DNA from: JAKALD01 sp963817785
GTDB taxonomy: Bacteria; Pseudomonadota; Gammaproteobacteria; Burkholderiales; SG8-39
Length of the DNA: 64,000 bases
Direction of reading: 5' to 3'
NCBI GenBank assembly: GCA_963817785.1
Contig: CAWFPL010000005.1
Location: 1 to 64,000 of the forward strand
In this document: piece by piece, positions 1-8,732 of the stretch
How positions within the stretch are numbered: position 1 is the first letter of the stretch
Layout of the letters: each line of letters starts with the position of its first letter
Made by a program: the position numbers and the translations under genes
Notes under the pieces: model-generated
Database searches by the model: none
Seen by the model: only the letters and a program-made list of their open reading frames with translations
Told to the model about the DNA's origin: nothing

Positions 1-1
1 C

Positions 2-952
2 GATCAGGCGATTCGCTTCCATCCGAAGTTGCTCGAGCTGGCCGCCCATTACCGGTTCCAGCCGCGGCCCGTGGCGGTGGCTCGCGGAAATGAAAAAGGG
101 CGCGTGGAGCGCTCGATTCGTTTTGCCCGCGAGGCGTTCTTCGCCGGGCGCACGTTCCGCGATCTCGAGGATCTGAACGCGCAAGCGCTTGCGTGGTGCC
201 AGGGCGCGGCCGCCGAGCGGCCCTGCCCCGAGGATCGTACGCGCAGCGTGCGCGAGGTGTTCGAGGAGGAGCGCTCCTGTCTTCTCGCCTTGCCTGATAA
301 CCCGTTCCCGTGCGAAGCGAGAATCGAGGCGAGCGTGCACAAGACGCCTTACGTGCGCTTTGACTGGAACGATTACTCGATTCCTCACACGCACGTCAAC
401 CGCACCCTGGTCGTGCTCGCCACGCTCCAGAGCGTGCGCATCCTCGAGGGCGCTCAAGTCATCGCCACTCACCCAAGAAGCTTCGATCGGGGCGCGAGAA
501 TCGAGGATCCGGCCCACCTCGAAGCCCTCGTCGCTCACAAGCGCGCCGCCCGAGCGCATCGCGCGCAGGACCGCCTGCAGCACGCCGCACCCAGTGCGAA
601 GCCCCTGTTCCTGCGCGCCGCTGAGCGCGGCGCCCACTTGGGCGTGCTCACCCGGGGGCTGCTGCAGTTGCTCGACAGCCACGGCGCGCAAGCGCTCGAG
701 GCGGCGATCGCCGCGGCGCTCGCCGAAGACGCTGCGCACCTCGGGGCCGTGCGCCACTTCATCGACGCCCACGCCCACGCCCGCGGCCAACGCCCACCGA
801 TTGCGGTCGCGCTGCCCAAGGACCCGCGGCTCGAACACTTGAGCGTGCGCTCGCAGCCCTTAAGCGATTACGAACGACTCGCCCAAGGAGTCCCCGATGA
901 ACGCCCCCAGCGATCGAATCGCGACCACACCGACGACAAACCTCAGTCTTGA
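2..952 (+). CDS. istA: IS21-family transposase IstA, C-terminal part (5' truncated by window edge)
   Basis: The reading frame is open from base 2, and the codons before the first in-window start candidate (TTG at 29) also read as IstA (DQAIRFHPKLLELAAHYRF), so the gene starts upstream of the window. Family features visible are the segment after the DDE catalytic core (GNEKGRVERSIRF, which normally carries the last catalytic Glu region) and the Mu-transposase-like C-terminal region (YVRFDWNDYSIP). IstA catalyses strand transfer of the element and works with IstB. Its last 56 bases overlap istB. The C-terminal part looks intact with no frameshift. Confidence 0.93.
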   Translation, partial: DQAIRFHPKLLELAAHYRFQPRPVAVARGNEKGRVERSIRFAREAFFAGRTFRDLEDLNAQALAWCQGAAAERPCPEDRTRSVREVFEEERSCLLALPDNPFPCEARIEASVHKTPYVRFDWNDYSIPHTHVNRTLVVLATLQSVRILEGAQVIATHPRSFDRGARIEDPAHLEALVAHKRAARAHRAQDRLQHAAPSAKPLFLRAAERGAHLGVLTRGLLQLLDSHGAQALEAAIAAALAEDAAHLGAVRHFIDAHAHARGQRPPIAVALPKDPRLEHLSVRSQPLSDYERLAQGVPDERPQRSNRDHTDDKPQS

Positions 953-1697
953 AGCCGCCTGCAGCCGGCTTCGCCGGCTCGGCCTATACGGGCTGCTCGG
1001 GCAGTTGCCCGAACTCCTCGCCGAGCCCTGGCTCGCCCGGGTGGTCGACATCGAGGAGGCCGAGCGCACCCGGCGCTCGCTCAAGCGCCGGCTCGATCAC
1101 GCCCGCCTGGGCGCCTTCAAACCGATCGCCGAGTTCGACTGGGCCTGGCCCACCAAGTGCGATCGCGCCGCGATCGAAGAGCTCTTCTCGCTCGGCTTCC
1201 TCGCCGAGGCCGCCAACGTGATCCTGATCGGCCCCAACGGCCTGGGCAAGACGATGCTGCTCAAGAACCTCGCCCACCAGGCCGTTCTACATGGCTACAG
1301 CGCGCGCTTCACCCTCGCCTCGGACATGCTGCATGACCTGGCCGCCCAGGACTCGAGCACCGCGCTCGCGCGGCGCCTGCGCCGCTATAGCAGCCCGACA
1401 CTGTTGTGCATTGATGAGCTCGGGTATCTGTCCTATGACAGCCGCTACGCCGACCTGCTCTTCGAGGTGATCACCCGCCGCTACCAGGCCCAGCGGCCCG
1501 TCGTCTTGACCACCAACAAGCCCTTTGGCGAATGGAATCAGGTCTTCCCCAACGCGGCTTGCGTCGTCACCCTGATCGATCGACTCCTCCACCGCTCCGA
1601 GATCATCGCCCTGGAGGGCGAATCCTACCGCCTCAAGGAAGCCCAGGAACGCGCCGCACGCAAAGCGAAATCCCGCGGCCGCGCCCCACGCAAGTGA
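897..1697 (+). CDS. istB: IS21-family transposition helper ATPase IstB
   Basis: This 266-residue protein has the DnaA/DnaC-like AAA+ fold of IstB. The Walker A motif GPNGLGKT lies at about residues 112-119, and the Walker B region reads LLCIDELGYLSYD. The arginine-rich C-terminal tail is common in the family. IstB assembles on target DNA and stimulates the IstA transposase. The start at 897 is inside istA, giving a 56-base overlap that fits translational coupling. The length is normal, so this half of the element may still be functional. Confidence 0.95.
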   Translation: MNAPSDRIATTPTTNLSLEAACSRLRRLGLYGLLGQLPELLAEPWLARVVDIEEAERTRRSLKRRLDHARLGAFKPIAEFDWAWPTKCDRAAIEELFSLGFLAEAANVILIGPNGLGKTMLLKNLAHQAVLHGYSARFTLASDMLHDLAAQDSSTALARRLRRYSSPTLLCIDELGYLSYDSRYADLLFEVITRRYQAQRPVVLTTNKPFGEWNQVFPNAACVVTLIDRLLHRSEIIALEGESYRLKEAQERAARKAKSRGRAPRK

Positions 1698-1709
1698 GCG
1701 CTGAAGCCG

Positions 1710-1919
1710 ATGTTGCGGCCCAACGATTTGCCGCTCGTGTGTCTGCCCACCGGGCTCTCCGATGAGGCCGCTGCAAGCCTGCTCGAGTTCCTCTATGAGC
1801 TTACCGAGGCGCTCGAACGTCACTACGGCGCCGAGCTTCGCCGCTACTATCAACCCCCCGCCGACATCGGACAGCACGATCTTGATGTCGAGCCCCCGAG
1901 CACCGATCCGCCGTTCTGA
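1710..1919 (+). CDS. Small conserved-looking protein downstream of istB
   Basis: A 69-residue frame starts 12 bases after istB. It is acidic toward the C-terminus and contains a helix-rich middle (EAAASLLEFLYELTEALE) followed by a RRYYQPP segment. I recall small proteins of this type next to transposase and integrase genes, but I cannot name a family or function. The close spacing to istB suggests co-transcription. It could be a passenger of the IS or a host-island gene. No motif indicates an activity. Confidence 0.5.
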   Translation: MLRPNDLPLVCLPTGLSDEAAASLLEFLYELTEALERHYGAELRRYYQPPADIGQHDLDVEPPSTDPPF

Positions 1920-2254
1920 TCGTTACCTTCCCCTCTCGCCCAAGTGCGCCTACCGACCCATCGCGCGCCCATCCTCAAAATGACGCGCTTTTACATCCTC
2001 GGCAACAGCCTTAGCATTGAGGAATAAGCATCATAGGGCGCAAGCCGCGGCCACGAGCAGGCCCTGTTCACAAATGCGTACACGCCGGATATCGCGGATG
2101 AGGACCAGGCTACATGAACGATGGAGGGAGGCGCGAAGGCCTTTCCAAGAGCAACAATCATGTGTGCACTGGTTGCACACAAGTAGGGGCATGTGCAGTA
2201 CGTGTGCACTTATCTGTATACATAACTGTATGTTTTATAATGGTACATTAAATG
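1920..2254. other. Non-coding tail of the mobile region, with a perfect inverted repeat
   Basis: No convincing gene is present. The notable element is an inverted repeat at 2161-2181, TGTGTGCA-CTGGT-TGCACACA, with 8-base arms and a 5-base spacer. It lies about 75 bases before the tRNA-Leu fragment. It could be a regulator or recombinase binding site. The stretch becomes AT-rich just before the tRNA fragment. Confidence 0.5.
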
Positions 2255-2319
2255 CAAGAGGACTTAAAATCCCCCGACCTTAATCGGCCGTGCCGGTTCG
2301 AGTCCGGCCCCGGGCACCA
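2255..2319 (+). other. 3' half of tRNA-Leu(UAA): probable integrase attachment site
   Basis: The anticodon loop CTTAAAA (anticodon TAA) is followed by a class-II variable arm, a perfect T arm (GCCGG, loop TTCGAGT, CCGGC at 2292-2308), the acceptor strand CCCGGGC (2309-2315), A and an encoded CCA (2317-2319). The matching 5' acceptor strand GCCCGGG and the D arm are absent upstream, where the DNA is AT-rich and unrelated. The anticodon stem has one A-C mismatch. This is the pattern left when an element recombines inside a tRNA gene. The complete tRNA is expected at the other end of the element, outside the window. Confidence 0.8.
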
Positions 2320-2376
2320 CGCAATGCAAGGAGATGCGATGACATCGCCCACGCATCCGGCAATCGCCATTCCGGC

Positions 2377-4548
2377 ATGAAAGCGCTGAAGTACGCGCTG
2401 TACGCGGTCGGCGCGCTGCTCGCGCTGGCGCTGATCGCGGCGATCGCGCTGGCGCTGCTGGTCGACGTGAACCGGTTCAAGGTGCCGATCGAGAGCGCGG
2501 TCAAGCAAGCCACCCAGCGCACGCTCGATCTGGAAGGCAAGCTGAAGCTCACGTTCTTCCCCTCGATCGGCGTGTCCACCGGCAAGGCGACGCTGTCCGA
2601 GCGCAACAGCCCCAGGCGCTTCGCATCGGTCGACTCCGCGCAGGTGTCGGTCGGAGTGCTGCCGCTGTTGCGCGGCGAGCTGGTGGTGAGCGAGTTGCGG
2701 CTCGACGGACTGCAGGCCGACCTGGTGCGGGGCAGGGACGGCCGCTTGAACTACGACGATCTGCTGCCGCGCGCCGGCGCGGCGCCGGCCGAGCACAAAC
2801 CTGCGGTGGCGCACGCAGAGCCGGTCAGGTTCGACATATCCGGGATCCGCGTCACCCGCGCGGCAATTTCCTATCGGGACGAGACGACCGGGCGCTCGCT
2901 CGCGGTGTCCGATCTCGACCTGCGCACCGGCCGCATCGCGCCCGACGTGCCCGGGAAACTCTCCGTTGCCGGGACGTTGAAGGGGATCCGCCCTGCGCTC
3001 GACCTGCACGTCGCGCTTTCGGGGAACTACCGGTTCAACCTGGAGAGCAAGGCCGTTGCGCTGTCGGACATCGATGCCAAGGCCACCGGCAGCGTGGCAG
3101 GGATCAGCGGCTTGACGCTCGGTGCCAAGGGCGACGTCGCGGCCGACCCGTCGCACGAGGCATACAGCGCGTCGGGTCTCGCGCTGGAGGCGCGCGGCAG
3201 GTTCGACGGGCAGCCGTTCCAGGCAAAACTCGCGGCGCCCAGGCTATCGATCGCCGCCGACCGCGCGAGCGGTGCCGACATCACCGCAGAGCTGAAGCTC
3301 GACGGCGCGCAGCGCAAAGTCGAAGCGAAGCTCGAGCTTTCCGGCGTGACGGGTTCGGCCAAGGCGCTCCACGTGCCGAAGCTCGCCGCGAATCTGACCG
3401 TCTCCGATCCGGCGCTCGCGCAAAAGACGCTGAGCGCGGCGCTGAGCGGGCAGGCGCGAGCCGACTTCACCAGGCACACCGCCGCGGCCGAGCTCGCGGG
3501 CCGCCTCGACGAGTCCAAAGTCCAGGCGCGCATCGGCCTGGCATCCTTCACGCCCCCGCATGTGACCTTCGACGTCGGCATCGATCGGCTGAACCTGGAC
3601 CGTTATCTGCCGGCCGGGCAGGGCGCGGCCGCATCGAGCAAGGCTGAGGGCCCAGCCCGGCAGGCTGACACGCCGCTCGATTTCTCCGCGCTGAAGGGAT
3701 TGAACGGCGAGGGAAGCGTGCACATCGGCGCGTTCACCGCGCATCGCGTAAAGCTCGCCAACCTGAAGGCGCAGGTCCGGGCCGCCAACGGCCGCCTGCA
3801 GGTGAGCCCGCATTCGGCGGACCTTTACCAGGGCGCGCTTGCCGGGTCGCTTGCGCTGGACGCCAGCGGCAACCGGCTTGCGCTCAAGGAAACGCTCAGC
3901 AACGTGTCGGTCGGGCCGCTGGTGAGGGACCTGGCCGGGCGCGATGCGATCGAAGGTCGCGGCAACGTTTCGCTCGATATCACCGCGTCGGGTGCCAGCG
4001 TCGGCGCGATGAAGAAGTCGCTCGCCGGCAGCGCCCGGGTCCAGCTGCGAGACGGCGCGATCAAGGGCATCGATCTCGCCGCGACCTTGCGCAAGGCTCA
4101 GGCGCTGCTCGTGGCGAAGTCCGCCCAGGAGCAGCCCGCCGCGGGCGGCCAGCAGACCGACTTCACCGATCTGAGCGCGAGCTTCGCGATCCGCAATGGC
4201 GTGGCGCACAACGACGATCTGAGCGTGAAGGCGCCGTTCTTCCGCATCAACGGGGCGGGCGACATCGACATCGGCGATTCGAAGCTCGACTATCTCGCCA
4301 AGGCGTCCGTGGTAGCCAGCGCAAAGGGGCAGGGCGGGGCGGAGCTGGCGCAGCTCGCCGGTCTGACCGTGCCGGTGAGGCTGAGCGGGCCGTTCGACGC
4401 GCCCAAGTACCGCGTCGACTTCGGCGCGGTCGCCACCGAGCTGCTCAAATCACGCTTGACCGAGAAGCTCAAGGAGGAGCTGCAGGGCAAGCCCGCGCAG
4501 GGCGGCAGCACGGCGAAGGACCTGCTGCGCGGGATTTTCCGCCGCTAG
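2377..4548 (+). CDS. AsmA-family protein
   Basis: This 723-residue protein has an N-terminal membrane anchor (about residues 5-28, rich in Ala and Leu) and then a long beta-rich region ending in the AsmA C-terminal domain, with the typical segment LDYLAKASVV near residue 640. AsmA-like proteins are inner-membrane-anchored, mostly periplasmic, and are linked to phospholipid transport and outer-membrane homeostasis. I place the start at ATG 2377 because the longer frame from 2290 would begin inside the tRNA-Leu fragment. It is the first core gene after the attachment site and appears intact. Confidence 0.88.
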   Translation: MKALKYALYAVGALLALALIAAIALALLVDVNRFKVPIESAVKQATQRTLDLEGKLKLTFFPSIGVSTGKATLSERNSPRRFASVDSAQVSVGVLPLLRGELVVSELRLDGLQADLVRGRDGRLNYDDLLPRAGAAPAEHKPAVAHAEPVRFDISGIRVTRAAISYRDETTGRSLAVSDLDLRTGRIAPDVPGKLSVAGTLKGIRPALDLHVALSGNYRFNLESKAVALSDIDAKATGSVAGISGLTLGAKGDVAADPSHEAYSASGLALEARGRFDGQPFQAKLAAPRLSIAADRASGADITAELKLDGAQRKVEAKLELSGVTGSAKALHVPKLAANLTVSDPALAQKTLSAALSGQARADFTRHTAAAELAGRLDESKVQARIGLASFTPPHVTFDVGIDRLNLDRYLPAGQGAAASSKAEGPARQADTPLDFSALKGLNGEGSVHIGAFTAHRVKLANLKAQVRAANGRLQVSPHSADLYQGALAGSLALDASGNRLALKETLSNVSVGPLVRDLAGRDAIEGRGNVSLDITASGASVGAMKKSLAGSARVQLRDGAIKGIDLAATLRKAQALLVAKSAQEQPAAGGQQTDFTDLSASFAIRNGVAHNDDLSVKAPFFRINGAGDIDIGDSKLDYLAKASVVASAKGQGGAELAQLAGLTVPVRLSGPFDAPKYRVDFGAVATELLKSRLTEKLKEELQGKPAQGGSTAKDLLRGIFRR

Positions 4549-4578
4549 AGAATCCGCAGCAGGGGGATTGCCGGTCCG

Positions 4579-4600
4579 CGCGCTCCCCCGCGGGAGCGCG
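4579..4600. terminator. Hairpin between convergent AsmA and HiPIP genes
   Basis: A 9-bp perfect stem (CGCGCTCCC / GGGAGCGCG) with a CCGC tetraloop sits in the 66-base gap between two convergent genes. There is no clear T run on either side, so it may be a stability or Rho-assisted end signal rather than a classical intrinsic terminator. Confidence 0.45.
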
Positions 4601-4614
4601 GCACGCGGTTGCGG

Positions 4615-4977
4615 CTAGGCGCGTTTCAAGTGGGCGTTACACCAGCCCTTGGCGCTCACCGACTTGCCGGGAAAGACCGAGCACGGGCCCGAGGCCTCGC
4701 CTGGCTTGCCCTGGTAGAGCTGGCAATTCGCGCAGGTCTGATCCGACGCGTACTTCGGGAACTTCGTCTTGTCCACCTTGGTTGCGTCGCTGCGGTATCC
4801 CAGCGCCTGCGCGGCCGGGTCGTTTTCATCGACCAGGGGCAGAGCTTGCGCCTGCGAGAGCGCGGGACGCGCGGCCGCGATGACCGCGATGGCGAGCGAC
4901 CCCGCTTTGAGAAAGTTCCGGCGGCCAGTGATGCGATCGTCTTGACTCGATGGGATGCGTGACATTGGGTTTTCCAT
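4615..4977 (-). CDS. High-potential iron-sulfur protein (HiPIP), Tat-exported
   Basis: The 120-residue precursor has a twin-arginine signal (GRRNFLKAG, about residues 18-26) and a hydrophobic stretch ending near an AxA-like site. The mature part carries the four HiPIP cysteines in the order CANC ... PC ... WC, which ligate one [4Fe-4S] cluster. HiPIPs are small periplasmic electron carriers that donate to terminal oxidases or photosynthetic reaction centres. The gene is convergent with the AsmA gene and divergent from the flippase-like gene. All cluster ligands are present. Confidence 0.95.
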   Translation of the reverse strand: MENPMSRIPSSQDDRITGRRNFLKAGSLAIAVIAAARPALSQAQALPLVDENDPAAQALGYRSDATKVDKTKFPKYASDQTCANCQLYQGKPGEASGPCSVFPGKSVSAKGWCNAHLKRA

Positions 4978-5097
4978 GAAAAGTGAATGGTCGCGTAGCT
5001 GCAGGTCGCTATCCTAGTGAGGCCCCCGGTTTTGGGGTTTGCGCTAGATCAAGTGTCGGGCGGGTCGGGCAGCGCCCGCGGAGAGTCCGGACGGAAA

Positions 5098-6303
5098 ATG
5101 AAGCTTTTCGTCACGCTGAGCATCATCTTGGCGGGGCTCGGAGGCCGCTCCGCCGTCGACAAAGCGCTGGCGCTGCGGGGCGGGCCGGAGCTGGTCGCGC
5201 TCTGGGCTCAGCTCGGTTCGGTGATCGAGCTCATTGCCGGCGTCGCGATGGCTGGCGTCGGAACCGGCCTGTCGGTGCTGGTGGCGCAGGCGGCGCCGGG
5301 TGCCCACCAGCGCCGGCTCCTGCGCGCGGCGCTGCGCGCCGGATTGAGCGTGTCAGTGCCGGCGATGATCGTCGTCGCGGCGCTCGCCGTGTTCCGTCCG
5401 CGCGCGGTGATCGATAGCGGCCTGTCGCCGGCGCTGCTCGTTTTCGGCGCGCTGGTCGGCTGCGTCGCGGTGGCGCCCGCGATGCTCAACAGCTACTGGC
5501 TCGGACAGCAGCGCCGGGGCGCGATGCTCGCGCTGGCGCTCGGCTCGGCTGCGATCTCGCTCGGCGCCGCGCTCGTGGCGCCGCCGCGTTCGATTCTGCA
5601 AGCCCTCGCGCTGGCGCAAGCCGCGCCCGTGCTGCTGACCGCGGTCGTTCTCGGACGCGAGCCGGCGCGCGGCGCTTCGGCGGCCGAAGCGCGGCATGCC
5701 GCGCGCCAGCTCCTGCGATACATGCCGGCCGGAGTGGCGATCGGCATCCTCAGCCCAGGCTCGATGCTCGCCGCGCGGAGCATCGTTTCAGGAGCTCTGT
5801 CCTGGCATGCGGCTGGCGAGCTGCAGGCACTGTGGCGCGTCTCGGACTGGGTCGGATCCCTCGCGGCGGGCGTGCTCTCGGTCTACTTTCTGCCGCGCCT
5901 GAGCGCCTCTGCCGGAACACCTCGCTTCGCGCTCGAGCTTCGGCGCGCGGCGCTGGCAACGCTCCTGCCCTCTGCGGCGGCGTTTGCGATGCTGCTCGTC
6001 TGGCAGCGTCCCGTGTTCTCGTTGCTCTACGACCCCAGCGTAGAGCTCCCCGATCGGACGGTGGCGCTCTTTTTTGCCGGCAGCCTCGCCCGGATCGTGG
6101 CCTGGGTGCCGCTGTTCGCGCTCTACGCGACCCGGCGCACGCTGGCGATTGCCGCGGGAGAGTTTCTCTCGCTGCCGCTGTTTGCCGCGCTGCTCGGCGT
6201 GTTCGCCTCCGGACTGACCCTCGAGCGCGCGGCAGCCATGTGGCTGGCCTCGTACCTGGCGTACGGCGCGTTCAACCTGTGGGCGCTGAGGCGAGGGGGG
6301 TGA
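5098..6303 (+). CDS. Polytopic membrane protein, Wzx/WzxE-like flippase family
   Basis: About 401 residues, almost entirely hydrophobic helices (10-12 likely membrane segments). The segment ALWRVSDWV followed by GVLSVYFLPRLS resembles the WzxE / O-antigen flippase group of the MOP exporters, which move lipid-linked sugars across the inner membrane. I chose ATG 5098 because the longer frame from 5017 adds a charged, non-hydrophobic extension. The neighbouring ArnT-like glycosyltransferase supports a role in surface glycans. The exact substrate cannot be told. Confidence 0.72.
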   Translation: MKLFVTLSIILAGLGGRSAVDKALALRGGPELVALWAQLGSVIELIAGVAMAGVGTGLSVLVAQAAPGAHQRRLLRAALRAGLSVSVPAMIVVAALAVFRPRAVIDSGLSPALLVFGALVGCVAVAPAMLNSYWLGQQRRGAMLALALGSAAISLGAALVAPPRSILQALALAQAAPVLLTAVVLGREPARGASAAEARHAARQLLRYMPAGVAIGILSPGSMLAARSIVSGALSWHAAGELQALWRVSDWVGSLAAGVLSVYFLPRLSASAGTPRFALELRRAALATLLPSAAAFAMLLVWQRPVFSLLYDPSVELPDRTVALFFAGSLARIVAWVPLFALYATRRTLAIAAGEFLSLPLFAALLGVFASGLTLERAAAMWLASYLAYGAFNLWALRRGG

Positions 6304-6312
6304 CGCCCCGGC

Positions 6313-6840
6313 TCACAGCGATCTGACGACCGTTACGGTGTCGCCTTCCCCGGGAGTGCCATGCGGCTCGAAGCCGAGCTGGCGGGCGAACTTGAGCATC
6401 CTGTGGTTGCTCCTGAGCACCTGGCCTTCCATCGTCTTGTAGCCGCGCACACGCGCCGCGTCGATCAGCGCCAGCATCAGCAGCCCGGCGACGCCGGTGC
6501 CCTGCCAGGCGTCGTCCACTGTGACCGCGAACTCGCAGCTGCCCGGCCGCTCCGTGGCGACGTATCGCGCCACTCCGATCTCGAGGTCCTTGCCGTCTCG
6601 CGCGACCGTGGCGACGAGCGCCATGTGCCGCTCGTAGTCGACATCGGTGAAGTACTTGAGCTTCTTCTCCGGAAGCTCGGCGACGTGCCCCATGAAGCGG
6701 AAATAACGGGAGTCTTCCGACAGGTGGCGCACGAACGCCTGCTCCATGCCCGAGTCCTCCGGGCGGATCGGCCGGATCGTGACCTCGGTGCCGTCCAACA
6801 GGCGCCGGACCTGCACCAGCTCTTGTGGGTATTGCGCCAT
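6313..6840 (-). CDS. GNAT-family N-acetyltransferase
   Basis: 175 residues with the GNAT acetyl-CoA fold. The opening IRPIRPEDSGMEQAFVRHLS is close to the acetyltransferase domain found in Pat/AcuA-like protein acetyltransferases. The acetyl-CoA loop falls around DDAWQGTGVAGLLM, and a C-terminal LGFEPHG segment is typical. Substrate unknown: possibly a protein lysine. It is convergent with the flippase-like gene (9-base gap) and lies 39 bases after the ArnT-like gene on the same strand, so the two may be co-transcribed. Confidence 0.85.
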   Translation of the reverse strand: MAQYPQELVQVRRLLDGTEVTIRPIRPEDSGMEQAFVRHLSEDSRYFRFMGHVAELPEKKLKYFTDVDYERHMALVATVARDGKDLEIGVARYVATERPGSCEFAVTVDDAWQGTGVAGLLMLALIDAARVRGYKTMEGQVLRSNHRMLKFARQLGFEPHGTPGEGDTVTVVRSL

Positions 6841-6879
6841 TGGAGGTCCTCGACGCCGAGGGGCAGATGCCCCGCAAGG

Positions 6880-8625
6880 TCAGTGCGAAATCCGCCCCAG
6901 GAGCGAAGGCAGCAGGCCCTCGCGCCTCGGCCCGAGCTCGGGGCGCTGATCCGTGCGAGCGATCACGACGCGCCTGCGGTCCTGCGCCAGCAGGCGCATC
7001 GGCAAGCCGCTGCGCGCGAGCTCGGCATACATCTGCGGCGTCATCACGGCGTACGCCTCGCCGCCCGTTCTCCAGCGATGTTCGAACTCCGCCAGCGAGG
7101 CGACGTACTTCGCCGGCTCGATGGCCGTGCCCAGCTCGAGCTCGCTGCGAAACGCGACCAGCGTGACCGGCCGGCCGAGATAGAAGGGCAGGCTCTGGTC
7201 GAAGGTATCGACGCTGTAGAACGGCGCGCGCGGCGCGAAGCGACGATGGTCGGCCCCCAGGCGCTGCACCAGCCCGCGCGCGGAGTAGTAGTCGTCGAAG
7301 CCATGCAATCCCCATAGGGCGATTTGAACGCCGCCGAGGCTGCAGAGCGCGAGCGCGAGGAGCGCCGCATTCCGGCCGCGCCTGGCGCAGCCCCAAGCGA
7401 GCGCGGCCCCCAGCAGCCACAGCGCTCCGGCCGTGGCGAGCCAGGGGACGTAGCGCGCCACCGGGCCCGCAAGCAGCGGGTTGCGCGCGAGCGACGGCAG
7501 ACGCCACGCCAGCGCGAGCGCGCCCAGGCCGGCGAGCGCGGTCCATGGAGCGATCCAGCGCAGGGACAGGGTGGTGCGCCGCGCCGCATCGCGTGCCACG
7601 AGCAATGCGAGCGCCGGCATCACGGGAACGATGTAGGCGGGAAGCTTCGACTGGGATGCGCTGAAGAACACGAGGATCACCGCGCTCCAGAGCAGCAACA
7701 GGCGATCGACGTCCAGCGCGCCGGCGGGCGCCGAGCGCTTCGCCGCCCGCGCGAGCGCTCCCGCCAGCGCCGGGCTCCAGGGCAGCATCCCGAGCAGCAG
7801 GAGCGGAACGTAGTACCACCACGGGCCGGGACGGTCGTGGCCCCGCTCCAGGTAGCGGTCGAAGTGCTCGTAGATGAAGAAGAAGTGAAAGAACTCGGGA
7901 TTGCGCAGCTGGACCAGGACGAACCACGGCAGGGCGATGATGCCGAAGGTAAGCAGTCCGGCTCGCCAGTACAGCCGCCGCAACAATCCCCAGTCGCGCT
8001 GGACGACCACGTAGGCGCCGAGCACCAACCCGGGCAGGACGATTCCTTCGAGGCCTTTGGTCAGCACGGCCAGCGCCATGGCTGCCCAGGCCACCAGCAT
8101 CCAGACGCGCTGGGCGCGGTCGTCGGCGGGGTCGCGCTGCGCGAGCAGAAACGCCACCAGAGTGAGCGTCATGAAGAACGTCAGCCCCATGTCGAGCGTC
8201 AGGTACTGGCTCGCCAGGACGTAGCCCCACGAGCTGGCCGCGGCGATCCCGCCCAAGGGGCCAGCACCCGGCGGCCCGAGTCGATTGCCGGCGAAGACCA
8301 GCAGCAGCACCCCGAGCAGCCCGGTGAGTGCAGGCCACAGCCGCGCGCTCCAGGCGTGCTCGCCGAACAGCGCAAAGCCGGCCGCGGTCGCCCAGTATTG
8401 CAGCGGCGGCTTCTCGAAGTACTTCAGATCGTCCAGCCGCGGCGTGATCCAGTCGCCCGAGGCGAGCATCTCGCGCGGAATCTCGGCATAGCGCCCCTCG
8501 TCGGGCATGAACAGCGCGCGCACGCCGAGGCCCGCGAACCACAGCAGCGCGATCAGCGCGGCCGCGATCATGAAGGTGCGCCGCAGCTGCGCGGCGTAGG
8601 AATGGGCGGGAACGAAGGTCGGCAT
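6880..8625 (-). CDS. ArnT-like membrane glycosyltransferase (GT-C fold)
   Basis: 581 residues starting at ATG 8625. The first periplasmic loop has the ArnT signature (MPDEGRYAEIPREML then YFEKPPLQYW), with the acidic DE pair and KPP expected for undecaprenyl-phosphate-sugar transferases. About 12 membrane helices follow, then a soluble C-terminal domain. ArnT adds 4-amino-4-deoxy-arabinose to lipid A. Distant homologues glycosylate other lipids or proteins, so the substrate here is open. A much longer frame running to 9840 is rejected because it reads through the next gene in the wrong phase. Proximity to the flippase-like gene suggests a shared envelope role. Confidence 0.86.
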   Translation of the reverse strand: MPTFVPAHSYAAQLRRTFMIAAALIALLWFAGLGVRALFMPDEGRYAEIPREMLASGDWITPRLDDLKYFEKPPLQYWATAAGFALFGEHAWSARLWPALTGLLGVLLLVFAGNRLGPPGAGPLGGIAAASSWGYVLASQYLTLDMGLTFFMTLTLVAFLLAQRDPADDRAQRVWMLVAWAAMALAVLTKGLEGIVLPGLVLGAYVVVQRDWGLLRRLYWRAGLLTFGIIALPWFVLVQLRNPEFFHFFFIYEHFDRYLERGHDRPGPWWYYVPLLLLGMLPWSPALAGALARAAKRSAPAGALDVDRLLLLWSAVILVFFSASQSKLPAYIVPVMPALALLVARDAARRTTLSLRWIAPWTALAGLGALALAWRLPSLARNPLLAGPVARYVPWLATAGALWLLGAALAWGCARRGRNAALLALALCSLGGVQIALWGLHGFDDYYSARGLVQRLGADHRRFAPRAPFYSVDTFDQSLPFYLGRPVTLVAFRSELELGTAIEPAKYVASLAEFEHRWRTGGEAYAVMTPQMYAELARSGLPMRLLAQDRRRVVIARTDQRPELGPRREGLLPSLLGRISH

Positions 8626-8732
8626 GGGTCGGATGCGTGCGGCGCATCCGTCACGGCGCAGCCCGAATGATAGCGGTTTGCCGCCGGACGCGAGCCGGCG
8701 GCGGAGCAGGGCCGGGCAGGGGCTTGCGTCGT

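Larger units (their letters stand above)
1..1697 (+). mobile_element. Partial IS21-family insertion sequence (istA 3' part + istB)
   Basis: The istA and istB reading frames overlap, as is typical of IS21 elements. The left end, including the first part of istA and the left inverted repeat, lies outside the window. I could not identify the right terminal repeat. The element sits inside the mobile region that ends at the tRNA-Leu fragment at 2255-2319. Confidence 0.85.

Noticed and set aside
2248..3156. Long minus-strand frame beginning in the tRNA region
   Set aside because: It translates the antisense of tRNA-Leu (the well-known false GPDSNRHGRLRSGDFKS tail) and runs opposite to the AsmA gene.
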